A stretch of 64,000 nucleotides of DNA from the NCBI GenBank assembly GCA_012845835.1, contig JABAKD010000001.1:9010832-9074831 (forward strand), in the 5' to 3' direction. Both the position numbers and the translations under genes were made by a program. The notes under the pieces are model-generated. The model did no database searches and was not told where the DNA came from. It worked only from the letters and a program-made list of their open reading frames with translations. This DNA is from Undaria pinnatifida. Taxonomy: Eukaryota; Sar; Phaeophyceae; Laminariales; Alariaceae. Positions within the stretch are counted from its first letter, which is position 1. Each line of letters starts with the position of its first letter. This document shows, piece by piece, positions 20,045-31,559 of this stretch.

Positions 20045-21600
20045 CAAAATATATATTATAAAAATAGAAATACACTCCAGCTGTGAGATCGAAGATTTTG
20101 TGGAAACTCATCTTTGCAAGCTGTGTGTGTGATACTCCGATCGCGCGTATTACGGGTTGTGTGTCCTCATTTAATATTAAGGATATAGATAGGTCGGCGA
20201 CTCCCCTTGCAACTGCAGTGTAGCTATCAGGGTCAACAGGGTGATGTTAGTCAGTCTGTGCGCGGAAAATATAAAAGTCGTTTTTTGAGGGGGACAAAAC
20301 CTGACAGCTGTGGAAGGAAATGCATCAGTTTATCAAGTGAATCCTGTAAGTCGAATAACCGTCGAGGGGAGGGCGGAGTTTTTAAGGACGTGGGGGAGGG
20401 GGGGGGGAGGGGGGGGAATCATGTCGCATAGATGTAGGGGTTTGCTATACGCGTGGTGTTAGGCCTAGGCGACTGTGCGGGCGGTGGGGAAGGAGGGGGC
20501 ATTGGGGGGGTGGGCGGGGGGCGGGGGGGGGTGAATTGCAGCAGCGGCATGGTTGGCTCTAGAAAGATAATGAGGTGATATCAAGTGCGCGCGTGGAAGT
20601 GTTTATTACTCTGGCAGATTTCGATGTTAGGTGGGGTGTTTGAGCAAGAGGGAGCGGGGGAAAAAGAAGAGAAAAAAAGAGGGGGGGCGGGGGCGGGAGG
20701 GAGGTTTTTCAAGAGGTTTAGGTCACATATGTATATAATATAAATGCTCCAGCTGTGAGATCGAAGATTTGGTCGAAACTCATCTTTGCAAGCTTGTGTG
20801 TGATACTCCAATCGCGCGTATTACGCATATATGTAGGGGCTTGCTATACGCGTGGTGCTAGGTCTAGGCGATCGTGCGGGTGGTGGGGAAGGAGGGGGCG
20901 TTGGAGGCGGGGGGCGGGGGGAATGAATGACATCTATCTACGTCATGAATGGCTAGAAAGAAAATGAGGTGAAGTCAATTAATTGCGTAGAAGTGTTTAT
21001 TACTCTGGCCAATTTCGATTGTAGGTGGGGCGTTTGAACAAAATACGTATTATAAAAATTAAAATACACTCCAGCTGTGAGATCGAAGATTTAGTCGAAA
21101 CTCATCTTTGCAAGCTGTGTGTGATACTCCGATCGCACGTATTACGGGTTGTGTGTCCTCATTAAGGATATAGGTCGGCGACTCCCCTTGCAACTACAGC
21201 AGTGTAGCTATCAGGGTCAACGGGGTGATGTTAGTCAGTCTGTGCGCAGAAACTATAAAACCCGTTTTTGAGGGTGACAAAATCTGACAGCTGTGGAAGG
21301 AAATGCACCAGTTTATCAAGTGAATCCTGTCAGTCGAATAACCGGTAAGGGGAGGGCGGAGTTTTTAAGGACGTGGGGGGGGTGGGCGGGGGGCGAAAAA
21401 GTCATGTCGCATAGATGTAGGGGTTTGCTATGCGCGTGATGCTAGGTCTAGGCGATGGTGCGGGTGGTGGAGAAGGAGGGGGCGCTGGGGGGCGGGGGGG
21501 GGGGGGGGGGAGGGTTTTAAGAGGTTTAGGTCTCATATAGTATAAAAACTCCAGCTGTGAGATCGAAGATTTGGTGGAATCTCATCTTTGCAAAAAATAT
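20045..21600. repeat. Three tandem blocks carrying the same element end
   Basis: Block 1 (20045 to about 20700), block 2 (about 20720-21040, missing the middle) and block 3 (about 21045-21540) share, in order: an ACACTCCAGCTGTGAGATCG end, ATCTTTGCAAGCTGTGTG, a GGGTCAACRGGGTGATGTTA block, GACAGCTGTGGAAGG, GTCGCATAGATGTAGGGG and a GGTGGGGAAGGAGGGGGC tract. A further end fragment lies at 21549-21590. G-rich runs of changing length separate the blocks. No coding sequence. Confidence 0.8.
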
Positions 21601-21910
21601 TTAGACTATATCGTATATGATTTGTTTTTTCTCCACTCTAATGGCTGGTGTTGGTATTTTTACTTTATTAGGTGGGGAATTTTGAGCTAGATCTAACATC
21701 ATATCTATTTTACAAATTTATTACTGCAGTTTCCACTCTACTGCTCTATCATACGTATGGTAGGTGGTTTATTTTGTTTTTTTCCGCTTTAATATCGGAA
21801 GGGGTACGAACACAGAGTATTACTATTGATAGTTATCTAATAAGTTAATATTAATACTTTACGGCATTCGAGAATAAAAATCGGCTACTCCCTCCCCCCC
21901 AAAAAACTCG
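21601..21910. other. AT-rich intergenic, nothing recognised
   Basis: No feature can be supported beyond AT-rich sequence. Confidence 0.4.
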
Positions 21911-22253
21911 TAGCCCGTTTGACCACTTGCAGAAGGTTAACCAGTAGCTTACCCAAACTAAGCCTTATATAACACCCCTCCCCCCTGAAACGGCAGGATA
22001 GCAGGTCCACCGGATGTATGGGCGGACCTGTCAATAGGGATACCGGGGAGAGTATTTTTCATGTTTGACATACATACATGTAGAAAGTCTGAAAAAGCGT
22101 ATTATGGTGAATGTGTAACTCGAACCCACGACCCCAAAGCAAAACATGGTCTGTCGACGACGCCATTTGTTGAGGAATTAGTGGGGTATTAATCCGTTTC
22201 ACCACTTGCAAAAAAGTTACCCGATAGCTTACCCACACTAAGCCTTACAACAA
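21911..22253 (-). mobile_element. Small element with terminal direct repeats and tRNA-like arm
   Basis: The two ends (21911-21973 and 22174-22250) are direct repeats of a roughly 70-base unit; reversed, it begins AAGGCTTAGTNTGGGTAAGC and contains AAGTGGTCAAACGG. Between them are the block with GGACCTGTCAATA and a tRNA T-arm-like GGGTTCGAG followed on the same strand by a GCGTCGTCGACAGACCATG-like stretch. The same layout occurs at 33069-33448 in the other orientation. Terminal direct repeats with no coding capacity resemble a TRIM (miniature LTR element), but a satellite origin is possible. Confidence 0.55.
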
Positions 22254-22362
22254 AGTGACCCGATAGCTCACCCACACTAAGCCTTATAACAGTTTGACCA
22301 CTTTGTTGTGAGGCTTAGTGTGGGTAAGCTATCGGTCAACCTTTTACAAGCGGTCAAACGGA
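22190..22362. repeat. Inverted duplication of the 70-base unit
   Basis: The unit at 22190-22253 is repeated in inverted orientation at about 22303-22362, with inner arms CAACAAAGTG and CACTTTGTTG. A partial copy lies between (22261-22290). The result is a large imperfect hairpin. Confidence 0.7.
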
Positions 22363-23830
22363 CTATGTGTGTATGTGATAAGGCTTAGCTTGGGTAAAGC
22401 TACAAGATCGGTTAACTTTTTGCAACAACACCCCGACGCGATTAAAATCTAGCTGCTGAGAGGCGGCCGTATGGAGGGGGTGAGGTCGTCAACATTATTA
22501 GTTACCATTGCGCGAAGGATGAGGGTGGTAGTCCGTTTCCCCCGTTTGACTACTGATAAATTAACCCATTACCAATATCTTACCAACACTAAGCCACATG
22601 ACACCCCCCCTCTGAAACGGAGCAGAAGTTGGAATGGCGCTCCTTCTCGAAAGGGCTGCGTGGTAAGTGGCGAAATAACTGGGGCAAGCAACAAATAATG
22701 AATACCCCCGCCCGCGCCCCCTGGATTGGCGGAATAGTCGGTTGGCCGGGTATACGGGGTGCGGACGTGTGAATATTCAAGCGGCTCCAATTCCTCGGGG
22801 GCCCGGGAGATTTGCTGTAGGTCAAAAACTTCACACCGAGGACACACGCTGGTAGGTAGGCGTGGTGTTCTCGCCAGCGGCACGGTGCGACCTTCTACTG
22901 CGTCCTGCGCCCTCGCATGCCGGGATGCCATGCAGAGGGAGGGGTGCTCGTCGTACATCAGTACACAAAGAGCTGCCGCCTACCGCATACCAGGATACCA
23001 GGTGTTGTTGTGATCAGGGTTATAGGATATTTGACGGACTGACCCGTTGGGCTACAGCTACCACATTAAGCATCGAGCGGCCGACGACCGACGAGGGAAC
23101 CTTGGTTGATGTCATACGTTTGAGTTGCGAGTTGCCTTCCAACCATGAGAGGTGCACAGTTCATCCTCAAAGCAAACACTGCTGCTGTGACACAATGGGG
23201 CAAACACTACAGTATCGCCCTCACCCAATCAATTCCCCCTCCCAGCGCGTGTAGTGATTGATTGATCGACGGATTGATTGATTGCTGCAGCAAATAGACG
23301 GGAGGATTGCTTATTGACGTGTGTGTGCAGTGTATGTAGCGAAAAAAATCATGCTCGAGGTCACTAAGCCTCATTGCGCCACCACTCAGTCGACGCGAGA
23401 GGCGGAGACGGCAGGACGCTACGGTGTGGTGTCACCCCTCCCCCCGCAACCTTCGCCCCCAAAAGCGCTCACTAAGAGATGGCATCATTGCACCAGTCAA
23501 TTGCCAACACCGAAACGGTCTAAAAACGAGGCCACCCCGAAGGTTGCGCCAGCAGACGACAACCGTACTGCTGCGCTGAACGCCGGAAAACGGGCGACGG
23601 CTACCGCTCGGACGCTGCGAGTTTGTCACCGGGCCACCCTTCGAAAACAGATGCGTGCTACGATGGAGGTAGCAGTTTCTTGTCATCAATGCGTTTTCGA
23701 AATGGCGGGGGGACTGATTCCGCCATAGCCCCCCCCAAAATCAGCGGCTTTCTTTAACGAACGTTTCATGGATGCTCGACATAAGGAAGTAGTCTAGACT
23801 ATACTATTTATTAAAAAAAAAGGACCCATG
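22363..23830. other. Intergenic with repeat fragments
   Basis: No convincing gene. An inverted copy of the TTGTTGCTTGC...GACGGAGC repeat lies at about 22633-22706. A GATT tetranucleotide tract lies near 23255-23285. An M1 MITE end fragment lies near 23648-23700. The 135-codon plus-strand frame at 23321-23728 ends inside that MITE fragment and shows no domain. Confidence 0.5.
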
Positions 23831-24080
23831 TATTTTCTTGTGTGCAAAGGTCTATCGATCCACGACGTCCGGGGTGTCGAGGGACACACCGTATTACGCA
23901 GGAGATACGGCCGGGAGCTGGTTTTGAAGCCGGCGAGAGTCGTTCTACGGTATGATATCTCCCCCAACTTTTCTTTACCGAAATCGCCGGTTTTGAAACC
24001 AGCTCCCGGCCGTATCTTCTGAAATACGGCGACCCTTGATGCCCCGACGTCATCGTTAGATAGCCCTTTGCAAACACAAA
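23831..24080. mobile_element. Fold-back element with about 110-bp arms
   Basis: The halves 23831-23945 and about 23985-24080 are reverse complements with small indels. The inner arm GATACGGCCGGGAGCTGG is matched by CCAGCTCCCGGCCGTATC, and the outer arm has TTGCAAAGGGCTATC/GTGCAAAGGTCTATC. A central segment (GTCGTTCTACGG to ACTTTTCTTT) occurs again inverted at about 24206-24252. This is a non-coding fold-back transposon or an inverted duplication. Confidence 0.75.
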
Positions 24081-24733
24081 ACTATATTAAGATAGCTTTT
24101 TCAAAGCATCCTTCCTCGAGCCGACCAGCAGGCACGAAACGTTCGTCGAAGAAAATTGCTGGTTTTGGGCAGGGGCTATCGTAGAATCAGTCGCGATTTG
24201 TTTTTTTTAAAGAAAAGTTGGGGGGGTTATGATACCGTGGTAGGACGACTCCGGGGCTCCGAAAAAAAAAATCTTCGGAGTGTCGTTTATGATCTACATT
24301 ATTAGGTAGTATTTTTTGCCCTTCGACAATATAGCGTAGATTGCCCTTCCGATGTAACTCGAATATCCTTCCACAATGCAGTATTAATAGTAGTAGTATC
24401 TGCGAAGTCGAATAATTCCTCCATAAAGCAGTGAGTGAGTGGTATCTTCTGGCAACCGTTTCCCCATTTTCTTTTCCCCACATCTTCTTCTCCTTTCGTC
24501 TAACACTATCTATAACATGTTTGTATACATCGGCCACGGGGTTTGTTCTCGTCGGAATGCAACAATTTAAGTTTTCTAAAAAAAAAAAAATGGGTGGTGA
24601 GTGAGGCATAGAGCGCCTCCTCAAGCGGTCAAGAGCCTCAGGAAAAAAATGGTGCACCTCGTCTTCTAGCGTTACGTAGCACGTGTTTCCCCCACGGACT
24701 CAAAACGGATGTGGCATCCTCATCGCGCCGACC
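24081..24733. other. Intergenic, nothing recognised
   Basis: A 156-codon minus-strand frame (24187-24657) overlaps the repeat at 24206-24252 and has no visible domain. It is not called. Confidence 0.4.
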
Positions 24734-25520
24734 GTTCATTCATTGCGTCGAGAAGCGAGGCCTCTTCAACAGGGTCCATATCACTGCTGCAGTCCAGCAT
24801 GTTTTGTGCATATCTAATCATCGTGTGATTTACACGCTCCGCTCCACGCCGGTGCCGTTGGGTTTGGCATCGTATTATTATTCGTAGGAAGAGTTGGTTG
24901 GGTGGCGATTTTACGAGCGCCAAGAAACTTACAAAACAGCAAGCGAAAGCTTCGAGCATACTAAGATAGAGGGAGGTGTCGTAGTGGATAATGCACGGCG
25001 GGCATCTCAGTTGATTAATCACGGGATGTTGAGTTTTTGCTTTCGGTCGTCAATTCGGCAGCAAGTAGTGACGACCGCGAACATGCAGCACGCCAATTGA
25101 GTTTGGCGCCGGGCCATCCTTCGTTCCCAACGGACGCCAACGGGATGTCATCACTACGCCAACCATTGCGACGAGAAGCGAGGCCTCTTCAGAGTTCAAT
25201 ATAGCAGCCAGCATGTATGTGCATAATCGTGTGATTTACGCGCTCCACTCCGTCGATGCCGTTGGGTTTGGCATCACAGATAGGAAGAAGAGCTGATTGG
25301 TGGCGATTTTACGAGCACCACATGAAGCTTTCACACAATTCAGGCGAAAGTCTCGAGCATTCATTATGATGTAGAGGGAGCTGTCCGAGAGGGAGTTTGT
25401 CCGAGAGAGGATACTGCGCGGCGGGAATGTCGTTTGATTCTGAGGATGTTTGACTTTGCTTTCGGTCCTAAGATTCGGCAGCAAGCGGTGACCGCGAACA
25501 TGCAGCACGCGCCGGACAAC
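24734..25520. repeat. Tandem duplication of a roughly 370-bp segment
   Basis: Copies at about 24734-25100 and 25164-25520 share, in order, GAGAAGCGAGGCCTCTTCA, TCGTGTGATTTACRCGCTCC, GCCGTTGGGTTTGGCATC, GGTGGCGATTTTACGAGC, TTCGGCAGCAAG and GACCGCGAACATGCAGCACG. On the minus strand both copies keep partial open reading. That may point to an old coding origin such as a transposase, but no catalytic motif can be defended. Confidence 0.75.
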
Positions 25521-26204
25521 ATTGCCGTATAACACAACGCAGGCCGCTTGTAAAACGGCGACATTGTTATCGCGCCCGATACTATCCACCCACCAGTTCG
25601 GCACGATCGCGACCTCCGGCCGCTCACCCAGTCTGCCTTACTCGCCAAGGGGGCAAGGTCCCGACCCGACCCGACCGACTCAATTGGGGGGGATCCCCAA
25701 ATTTTTCGTAATATCGGGCTTTTTTAATCCACTACTACACTATAGTATATAATATCAACACGGACCGCATGCTACTAACTGCTGTATGTAGAGGTGTACA
25801 CTTTATTTTTCATTTCTGCAAGGTTGTTCGCTTAGAGGAGCTCTATGCCCCACCCCCCTCAAAAAAACTTGTTTGTTTTCGGTGAACTACAAGTAAGTGC
25901 AAGCGGATGAACTAATCCCATGGCCCAGAGGGTGTTACCAAGAAAAAAAAAAAAAATCGACGCGTGCGTGCTTACGATAGAGGTGCTGAGGCACCTTTTT
26001 TTTTTTCTTAAAGGTTCCCTCAATTTCGGAGCTTTCTTAAGACCTCTCCCCAAAACAGATTTGGAGAAGGAAAAAAAAAAATCAAAGGCTACGTACGTGC
26101 GGGGATGAAAAATCCCATCGGCCTAGAGTACTCACCAATGAATCGTGCCGAGAAAAAAAAAAATGGCCGATTATTTACTTTTTTTCTGACGATTTTTTTC
26201 AGGC
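25521..26204. other. Intergenic with A/T homopolymers
   Basis: No gene. Poly-A and poly-T runs of 9-14 bases lie near 25943, 25995, 26070 and 26152. An AAAAAACTTGTTTG-type stretch lies near 25860. Confidence 0.45.
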
Positions 26205-26400
26205 TTTCCCCAAGTCGAAATTGAGAAATACCCTCCCCGGTATCCCCAGGAAATGAAACCGCTTGGATATTGACAGGTCCGCCCGTATATCCGGCCGGGA
26301 CCTGATGCTATCCCGCCGTTTCAGGGGGGAAGAGTGTTATAAGGCTTAGTTTGGGTACGCTATTGGTTAACCTTTTGCAAGTGGTCAAACGAAATAAAAT
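26205..26400 (+). repeat. Partial copy of the terminal-direct-repeat element
   Basis: Matches the 3' half of 33069-33448: CTCCCCGGTATCCCCAGG, CGCTTGGATATTGACAGGTC, CGCCGTTTCAGGGGGG and AAGGCTTAGTTTGGGTACGC, ending in the 70-base unit. Confidence 0.7.
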
Positions 26401-26440
26401 ACCCCACTAATTCCTTAGCATACTGTGAAGTTATAGGTGG

Positions 26441-27128
26441 GGACACAGAATGCCCCCTGCAGCTCTGCCAATTGAGCAGGTCCTCGGAGAGTACTCACTT
26501 TCGTTTCCTTCGTAGAGACGTAGCTTTATTCGTTCCACCAGAGCCCCGGATAGCTTCTGAGATCCGAGGCACGTGTCTCCGATCTACTTTCGAACTTTCC
26601 CGAATATAAAACGCCAACCTTACCATACGAAACCCATCCAAATGATCTCAAATTGGGATAATTACAGGCCTTTCGAGGCCGTATCTTAACACTAGCCCAC
26701 CCTGATGAGCCGCATATATATGCAGAAATATGGGAGATTCGGGGAAACTCCGGTTCTACGAACTAGACCATGAGTCGAAGATGCGGCTCCTCAAAACCCT
26801 CTTCCACACCTCTAGCCGTCTGGCTATGGAGCCAGGAACACGCGTCCTGCCGTCGACGCCACATGTGAAGATATAGGTGGGGACACAGAATGCCCCCTGC
26901 AGGTCTGCCAATTGAGCAGGTCCTCGGAGAGTACTCACTTTCCTTTCCTTCGTAGAGACGTGGCTTTTTTCGTTCCACCAGAGCCCCGGATAGCTTCTGA
27001 GATCCGAGGCACGTGTCTCCGATCTACTTCCGAACTTTCCCGAATATAAAACGCCAACCTTATCATACGAAACCCATCCAAATGATCTCAAATTCGGATA
27101 ATTATAGGCCTTTCGAGGCCGTATCTTA
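26441..27128 (-). repeat. Two copies of a tRNA D-arm-bearing repeat
   Basis: Bases 26441-26692 and 26866-27128 are direct copies of one roughly 255-bp repeat; a third copy lies at 34121-34408. On the minus strand each contains a tRNA D-arm-like stretch (GCTCAATTGGCAGAGC in the first copy, with the 4-bp GCTC/GAGC stem). No complete cloverleaf follows. The other end holds the hairpin-like GGCCTCGAAAGGCC. A SINE-like origin is possible. The spacer 26693-26865 carries CGTCCTGCCGTCGACGCCA, also present near 2331-2350. Confidence 0.7.
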
Positions 27129-27429
27129 ACAATACGCTTTAGACGGAACTGCTTCGACGAGTACCAAGTTTTTTTGTTTTTTTTTCGTTTTCTTGTGGCA
27201 GAGGCGTTTTGGTACTCTGGACGCGTGCGCGCGAGGATAGAGATAACTTCCTGCTGGAATATTGCTGCATGACGGGGCTCGGTAACCCCAAGTCGTCCAC
27301 ATATCTTTTTATTTTAGGCAACAACAATATATATATATGTAATTTTTGCACCTCGCCCATGGGTCTGTTCATCGGGGTGCACGTTCAGTGCACCCCAAGT
27401 CGGCTTTTCGGCAGGGTATCTACTATGTA
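27129..27429. other. Intergenic, partly M1-like
   Basis: CGCCCATGGGTCTGTTCATC near 27354 matches the interior of the M1 MITE, so this may be a degraded copy. No gene. Confidence 0.4.
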
Positions 27430-27723
27430 TGGGCGCGTGCTACGACGATCGAAATAGTTTTTTTGTCTCCGGCTAAGATAGGGTCTGAACGTCTGGGCTT
27501 CTTAACCGGAAACCGTCGGGATATATATATGTATATGTATATATATATGTTGGCAATGTTTTTTTGTTTGTTTGCGCCTCTCGGCCATGCATGGGTCTGT
27601 TCATCGGGTTGAACGTTCAGCGTACGAACCCAAATCTGTTTTCGGGCGGGGTATAGAGATCCTCCAGTGAAAAACCTTGCAGGGGGGGGGGGGGGGGGGG
27701 GATACTTCTCTACCGTACGTAGC
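27430..27723. mobile_element. M1 MITE, diverged copy
   Basis: Begins GCGCGTGCTACGACGATCG and ends in a CTCTACCGTACGTAGCATG-like inverted end. Inside are GGGCTTCTTAACCGG and a CCATGCATGGGTCTGTTCATC block, as in the other M1 copies. A (TA)n tract lies near 27521-27550 and a G run at about 27686-27706. Confidence 0.6.
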
Positions 27724-28226
27724 ATGTAAAAAAAAAGGTACTCCTTTACCGTAGCATGAAAAAAAAGGTACTCCTTCACCGTGGCCATGACAAAATCAAG
27801 GTACCCCTCTACCGTAGCATGTCAACAAAAAGTATCCCTGTACCGTAGTATGTCAAAAAAAGATACTCGTTTACCGAAGCATGTAAAACAAAGGTACCCC
27901 TCAACTGTAGAATGTCAAAAAAAGGTACCCCTCTATCGTGGCATGTAAAGAAAAAGTACCCTCTACCGTAGCCAGTATAAAAAATAAGGTACCCATTTAC
28001 CGTAGCATGTGAAAAAAAGGTACCCTTCTACCGTGGCATGTAAAAAGAAGTACCCTCTACCGTAGCCAGTAAAAAAACATGGTACCCATTTACCGTAGCA
28101 TGTGAAAAACAGGTACTCCTCTACCGTAGCACACAAAAAAAAGGTACTCCTCTACCGTAGCATGTAAAAAAAAGGTATTCCTCTACCGTAGCACGTAAAA
28201 AAAGGTACTCCCATGTCGTAGCATGT
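27707..28226. repeat. 31-bp satellite, about 17 copies
   Basis: The unit is CTCTACCGTAGCATGTAAAA followed by AAAGGTACTC, repeated about 17 times with period near 31. Units vary by a few bases and in A-run length. The core CTCTACCGTAGCATG matches the inverted end of the M1 MITE (CTCTATCGTAGCACGCG). The array begins exactly at the end of an M1 copy. Confidence 0.85.
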
Positions 28227-28959
28227 CAAAAGTGGGAATTATTTACAGTTTAGGCGGGGCTGTTACAGACGCAGGCCAACCCCTTGCGGGTCTCTCTAAA
28301 CTAGGCAGGTTCCACGTTGGTCACTCACTTGTATTACTCGCAGGTACTCGGCAAGCCCTTGTATTCATCCCATCACAAGCCACGCGGATAGACTGAAAAG
28401 AAAAACTGAAAAGATGTAGGGAAGGAAAGTATCATAATATTAGATAAAACGAGAAGACACGCGGGGAAAGGAAATGGGGAAACGGTTGGCAGAAGGTCGT
28501 AGATACTACCAGGTACTGCTTTTTGGAATGATGTTCGATTTTCATCGGAACGGCATAGATCTACGCTAAGTTGTCGGACGGGCTAAAAAAATAACAATAA
28601 TAACAAACACAACGAAAAGCTCAATCAACTCGTTGTGAGTCCATCGAGCAAATGCATCATACCCATTTTCCTATACCCACATGCCATGCCTTCCAAGGCA
28701 TGTGAAACCCTTTTATATGACATTTCCGTATCCTAGATCTTACGCCTTGCTAGGCTCCCAGAGCAATACCATAACGGAATGCTGAGGCCCATTATTCGAT
28801 ACAAATTAAGAAAAAATCGCAGGTACCGGAGGGAGGCGACAAAAAGACACACCCGTGACCGCGGCTTACCCAGAAAGAAGATCGCTCCTGAAGGGGTAAA
28901 AGCTCTATTGCGGCTTCAGCTGGAAGGTCAAATTGATGACAAAACAAAAGAGTAAGATA
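28227..28959. other. Intergenic, nothing recognised
   Basis: No gene or repeat can be defended apart from a short hairpin CATGCCTTCCAAGGCATG near 28685-28702. Confidence 0.45.
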
Positions 28960-29470
28960 TTTTGGTTTGGGTACCAAGGTATTCGTTAACCTTTTACCAG
29001 TAGCTCAACGGATTGATATCTTGACAAATGGACGGTCGGCCGTCCTGCTATCCCGCCGTTCCGGGGGAAGGGGGGGAACGGGTGGGGGTAGAACGGTTTG
29101 TTTGGGCAGGTAAGTCATCGGTTAACTTTTTTGCAGTGCCCCCAATGGATTATTACCTTGACAAGAGCGGCGTCCGGCCGACCTGCTATCCCGTCGTTCC
29201 AGCGCGCGCGCGCCGGGGGGGGGGGGGCGTGTTATCAGACTTAGTTTGGAGAGGTAATCGGTTAACCTTTTACCTGCACGTAGCCCAACGGGCTAACTAC
29301 CTTAACCAAATGGGTGCGGCTCACCTGCTATCCAGCCGTCCCGGGGGGCGGGGGGGGGTTACTATGAAGATTAGTGTAGTGGTGGTTGGGTAGGCATGTA
29401 GTCGGCAAAAATTGTACCCGTACATAGCCCCAACGGACTAATATCTTAACAAATGGTATGGTATTCAATA
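28960..29470 (+). repeat. Tandem units related to the 70-base terminal unit
   Basis: Four units of about 110-130 bases share GGTTAACCTTTTAC, a TAGCCCAACGGACTAA-type word, CTTGACAAATGG, CGGCCGACCTGCTATCCCG and a G run. They resemble the 70-base unit plus the adjoining block of the 33069-33448 element. Further units lie at about 30885-31010 and 31390-31530. Confidence 0.7.
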
Positions 29471-30884
29471 CGCTGCTATTAACACTGAAGAATCACAACA
29501 ACTTGAACTACCTAGGCATGAGGTACGTGCGTACCGTTGCTACCATTATTTGGTGATACTAATATGCTGTTGATGTTCACCCTGGCAACATCCGTGTAGG
29601 AGTTGTGCGCTTGTTTTAAAATATATATATACATTTGCAAAAACGAGCGGCCGGCGTATCACGCAGCTTGCAAAAAATGAGCATCGAGACCCTAAATTTA
29701 TCGAACTCACGGCTGACGTATTCATAAGTATTTTATAAAATGACGCGCGACCGAAGTGCTATCCCGCAATTCCACCGTCGGGGGAGAGGGAGCACTCATT
29801 TGTTGCTTGCCTTAGCTATGTGACCATTGACGCCGCTCACCCTTTCTTTCCGAGACGGAGCAGCGTTCCTACTTAGTCCTCATATAGAGACTCCTCCGAC
29901 GTTTGGGGTCTTAGTACGTTTCTTCCATGTATTACACAAAAAGAAAAACTTGTTGTTTGCTTTTTTTCTTCTTCCCCTCCGGCCGCCTGTGGCCACATAT
30001 ATCTCTTAGGACAGCGCCGGTTTTTCTCGCTACTATCTAATGTACTAAAGGCGGGGGGAGAGGGGGCGGGCGACGTACTCATTTTTTGCTTGCCTTAAGT
30101 CACTTGATCATTGACCACCCATCCCTTTCGACACGGACACCCATACTCCTTTGAGAGACACCGACAATATTTGGGCGCTCGTCACGTTTCTTCCATATAC
30201 CCCAGGGGGGGGAGTGTACTCATTTCATGAATGATCCAGGCAGGGGGCGGCGGGGGGGAGAGGGGGGGGAGGGAGGGGGGGGGTACTCAATTTGTGCATG
30301 GCCGTGTAGTCGTGTGACCACAGACCCTCGCATCCTTACCATGCCGGGACGGAGCACGTCGGATTTTCATCAACCAGGCAGACATTGCTTGCACCAAGCG
30401 CGAAGCGCCTTGAAGGGTTCGGCGAGTCGCATGAAGGGTGAACTGCACCCTTCCAAGAACCGGTCGTGATACGGACTTCGGCACTATGTGCCTACTTTCT
30501 TGCTTATGGATGACAGCGCCAATGAGTTATACTTTGTTATCCGGTGTGACCACTCCAGAGATAGCATATTACTATGTAACCGCCTCGTGGGTGCCTTTCC
30601 ATATTCTCACTACGTGAAGCGATCATTCGCCTTGTTTGTGCGGAGTTAGGGTTCTCCACCTCGCACACTATGATCTAACTCGATAACGATCATGGCGACC
30701 GCCAAAAATAAAAAGAAGAAACGGCACCCTGGTTGTCCAGCTCACGCAGTGAATGGCATGTTTTACAGCGTCGTTGCCGACCAACGCCAACCCCAATACA
30801 ATATATATATAATGTTTTACAGCGTCGGTGCCAACCGAGGCCAACTATTATATGTACATCTTACCCAGCAACTGGGGCGGGGGG
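29471..30884. repeat. Intergenic with copies of a TTGTTGCTTGC repeat
   Basis: Copies of a short repeat (GTACTCATTTGTTGCTTGCC, then TGACCATTGACC, then ATCCCTTTCGAGACGGAGC) lie near 29787-29870, 30070-30150 and 30285-30350. Others are at 22633-22706 (inverted), 48590-48660 and 58311-58371. An inverted CAGCTGTGAG-family end lies near 29655-29740. No coding gene. Confidence 0.6.
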
Positions 30885-31540
30885 GGGGCGTATTGTAAGG
30901 CTTGGTTTGGGTAGGTGATTGGTTAACTCTGTGCCAGTGGCCGAACGGACCTTAAAGATTTGAAAAAAGAGCACCCTGCTGAAATTCTATCCCGCCGTCC
31001 CACCGGAGGGGTGGGGGGTTACAAGGCATACATACGGTCGGTGGTGCTGGCCTTGGTCATAACGATACGTCACATTTTTTTTAACAGTGCTCGCACCCTT
31101 TTGTTAATGCTAGCGCGCGCATCAACCCCGAGCTTGGTTAGCTCGGGGACAACGGCACCGCGTACCGCCGCTGGCAAGAACGCATGCTGCGCCACCGCCG
31201 CGGCAGCAAAACAGGAGGACCCGGAACCAGCTCTCGCGAGGGCCGCCGCCACCGGTCAGGCCGGCAACACGGCCAGGGTCAGTCACACAACTCCGGTCAC
31301 AATTCGCAAGACGCGCGTTCCGGATACTCGCAGCAGGGGTCTGACGGTGGCTACGGTCAAAAAAACAATAGCCCGGGGCAATACCACAGCAGTAGTCGGT
31401 TAACGCTGCACCAGTAGCCCAACGGAGTAATATCCTAACAAATGGCGTCCGGCCGACCTGCTATTTTGCCGTTCCAGGAGGGGTGTGTGTGTCGGAGGAG
31501 TTATAGGATTTGGTTTGGGTAGGTAACATAGGATGACTTG
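30885..31540. repeat. 70-base-unit copies flanking a GC-rich open frame
   Basis: Repeat units at about 30885-31010 and 31390-31530 flank a 147-codon Ala/Thr/Arg-rich plus-strand frame (30960-31403) that starts inside the repeat. The frame has no domain and is not called as a gene. Confidence 0.5.
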
Positions 31541-31559
31541 TATCAATAGTAAAAGGTAG

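Noticed and set aside
24720-25648. Transposase gene
   Set aside because: Minus-strand frames are open in pieces but no DDE or other catalytic motif could be identified; kept only as a duplicated segment.
27707-28226. CRISPR array
   Set aside because: The unit repeats without unique spacers of constant length. It is a satellite derived from a MITE end in a eukaryotic context.
30960-31403. 147-codon plus-strand frame
   Set aside because: It starts inside a dispersed repeat, has Ala/Thr/Arg low-complexity content and no domain.
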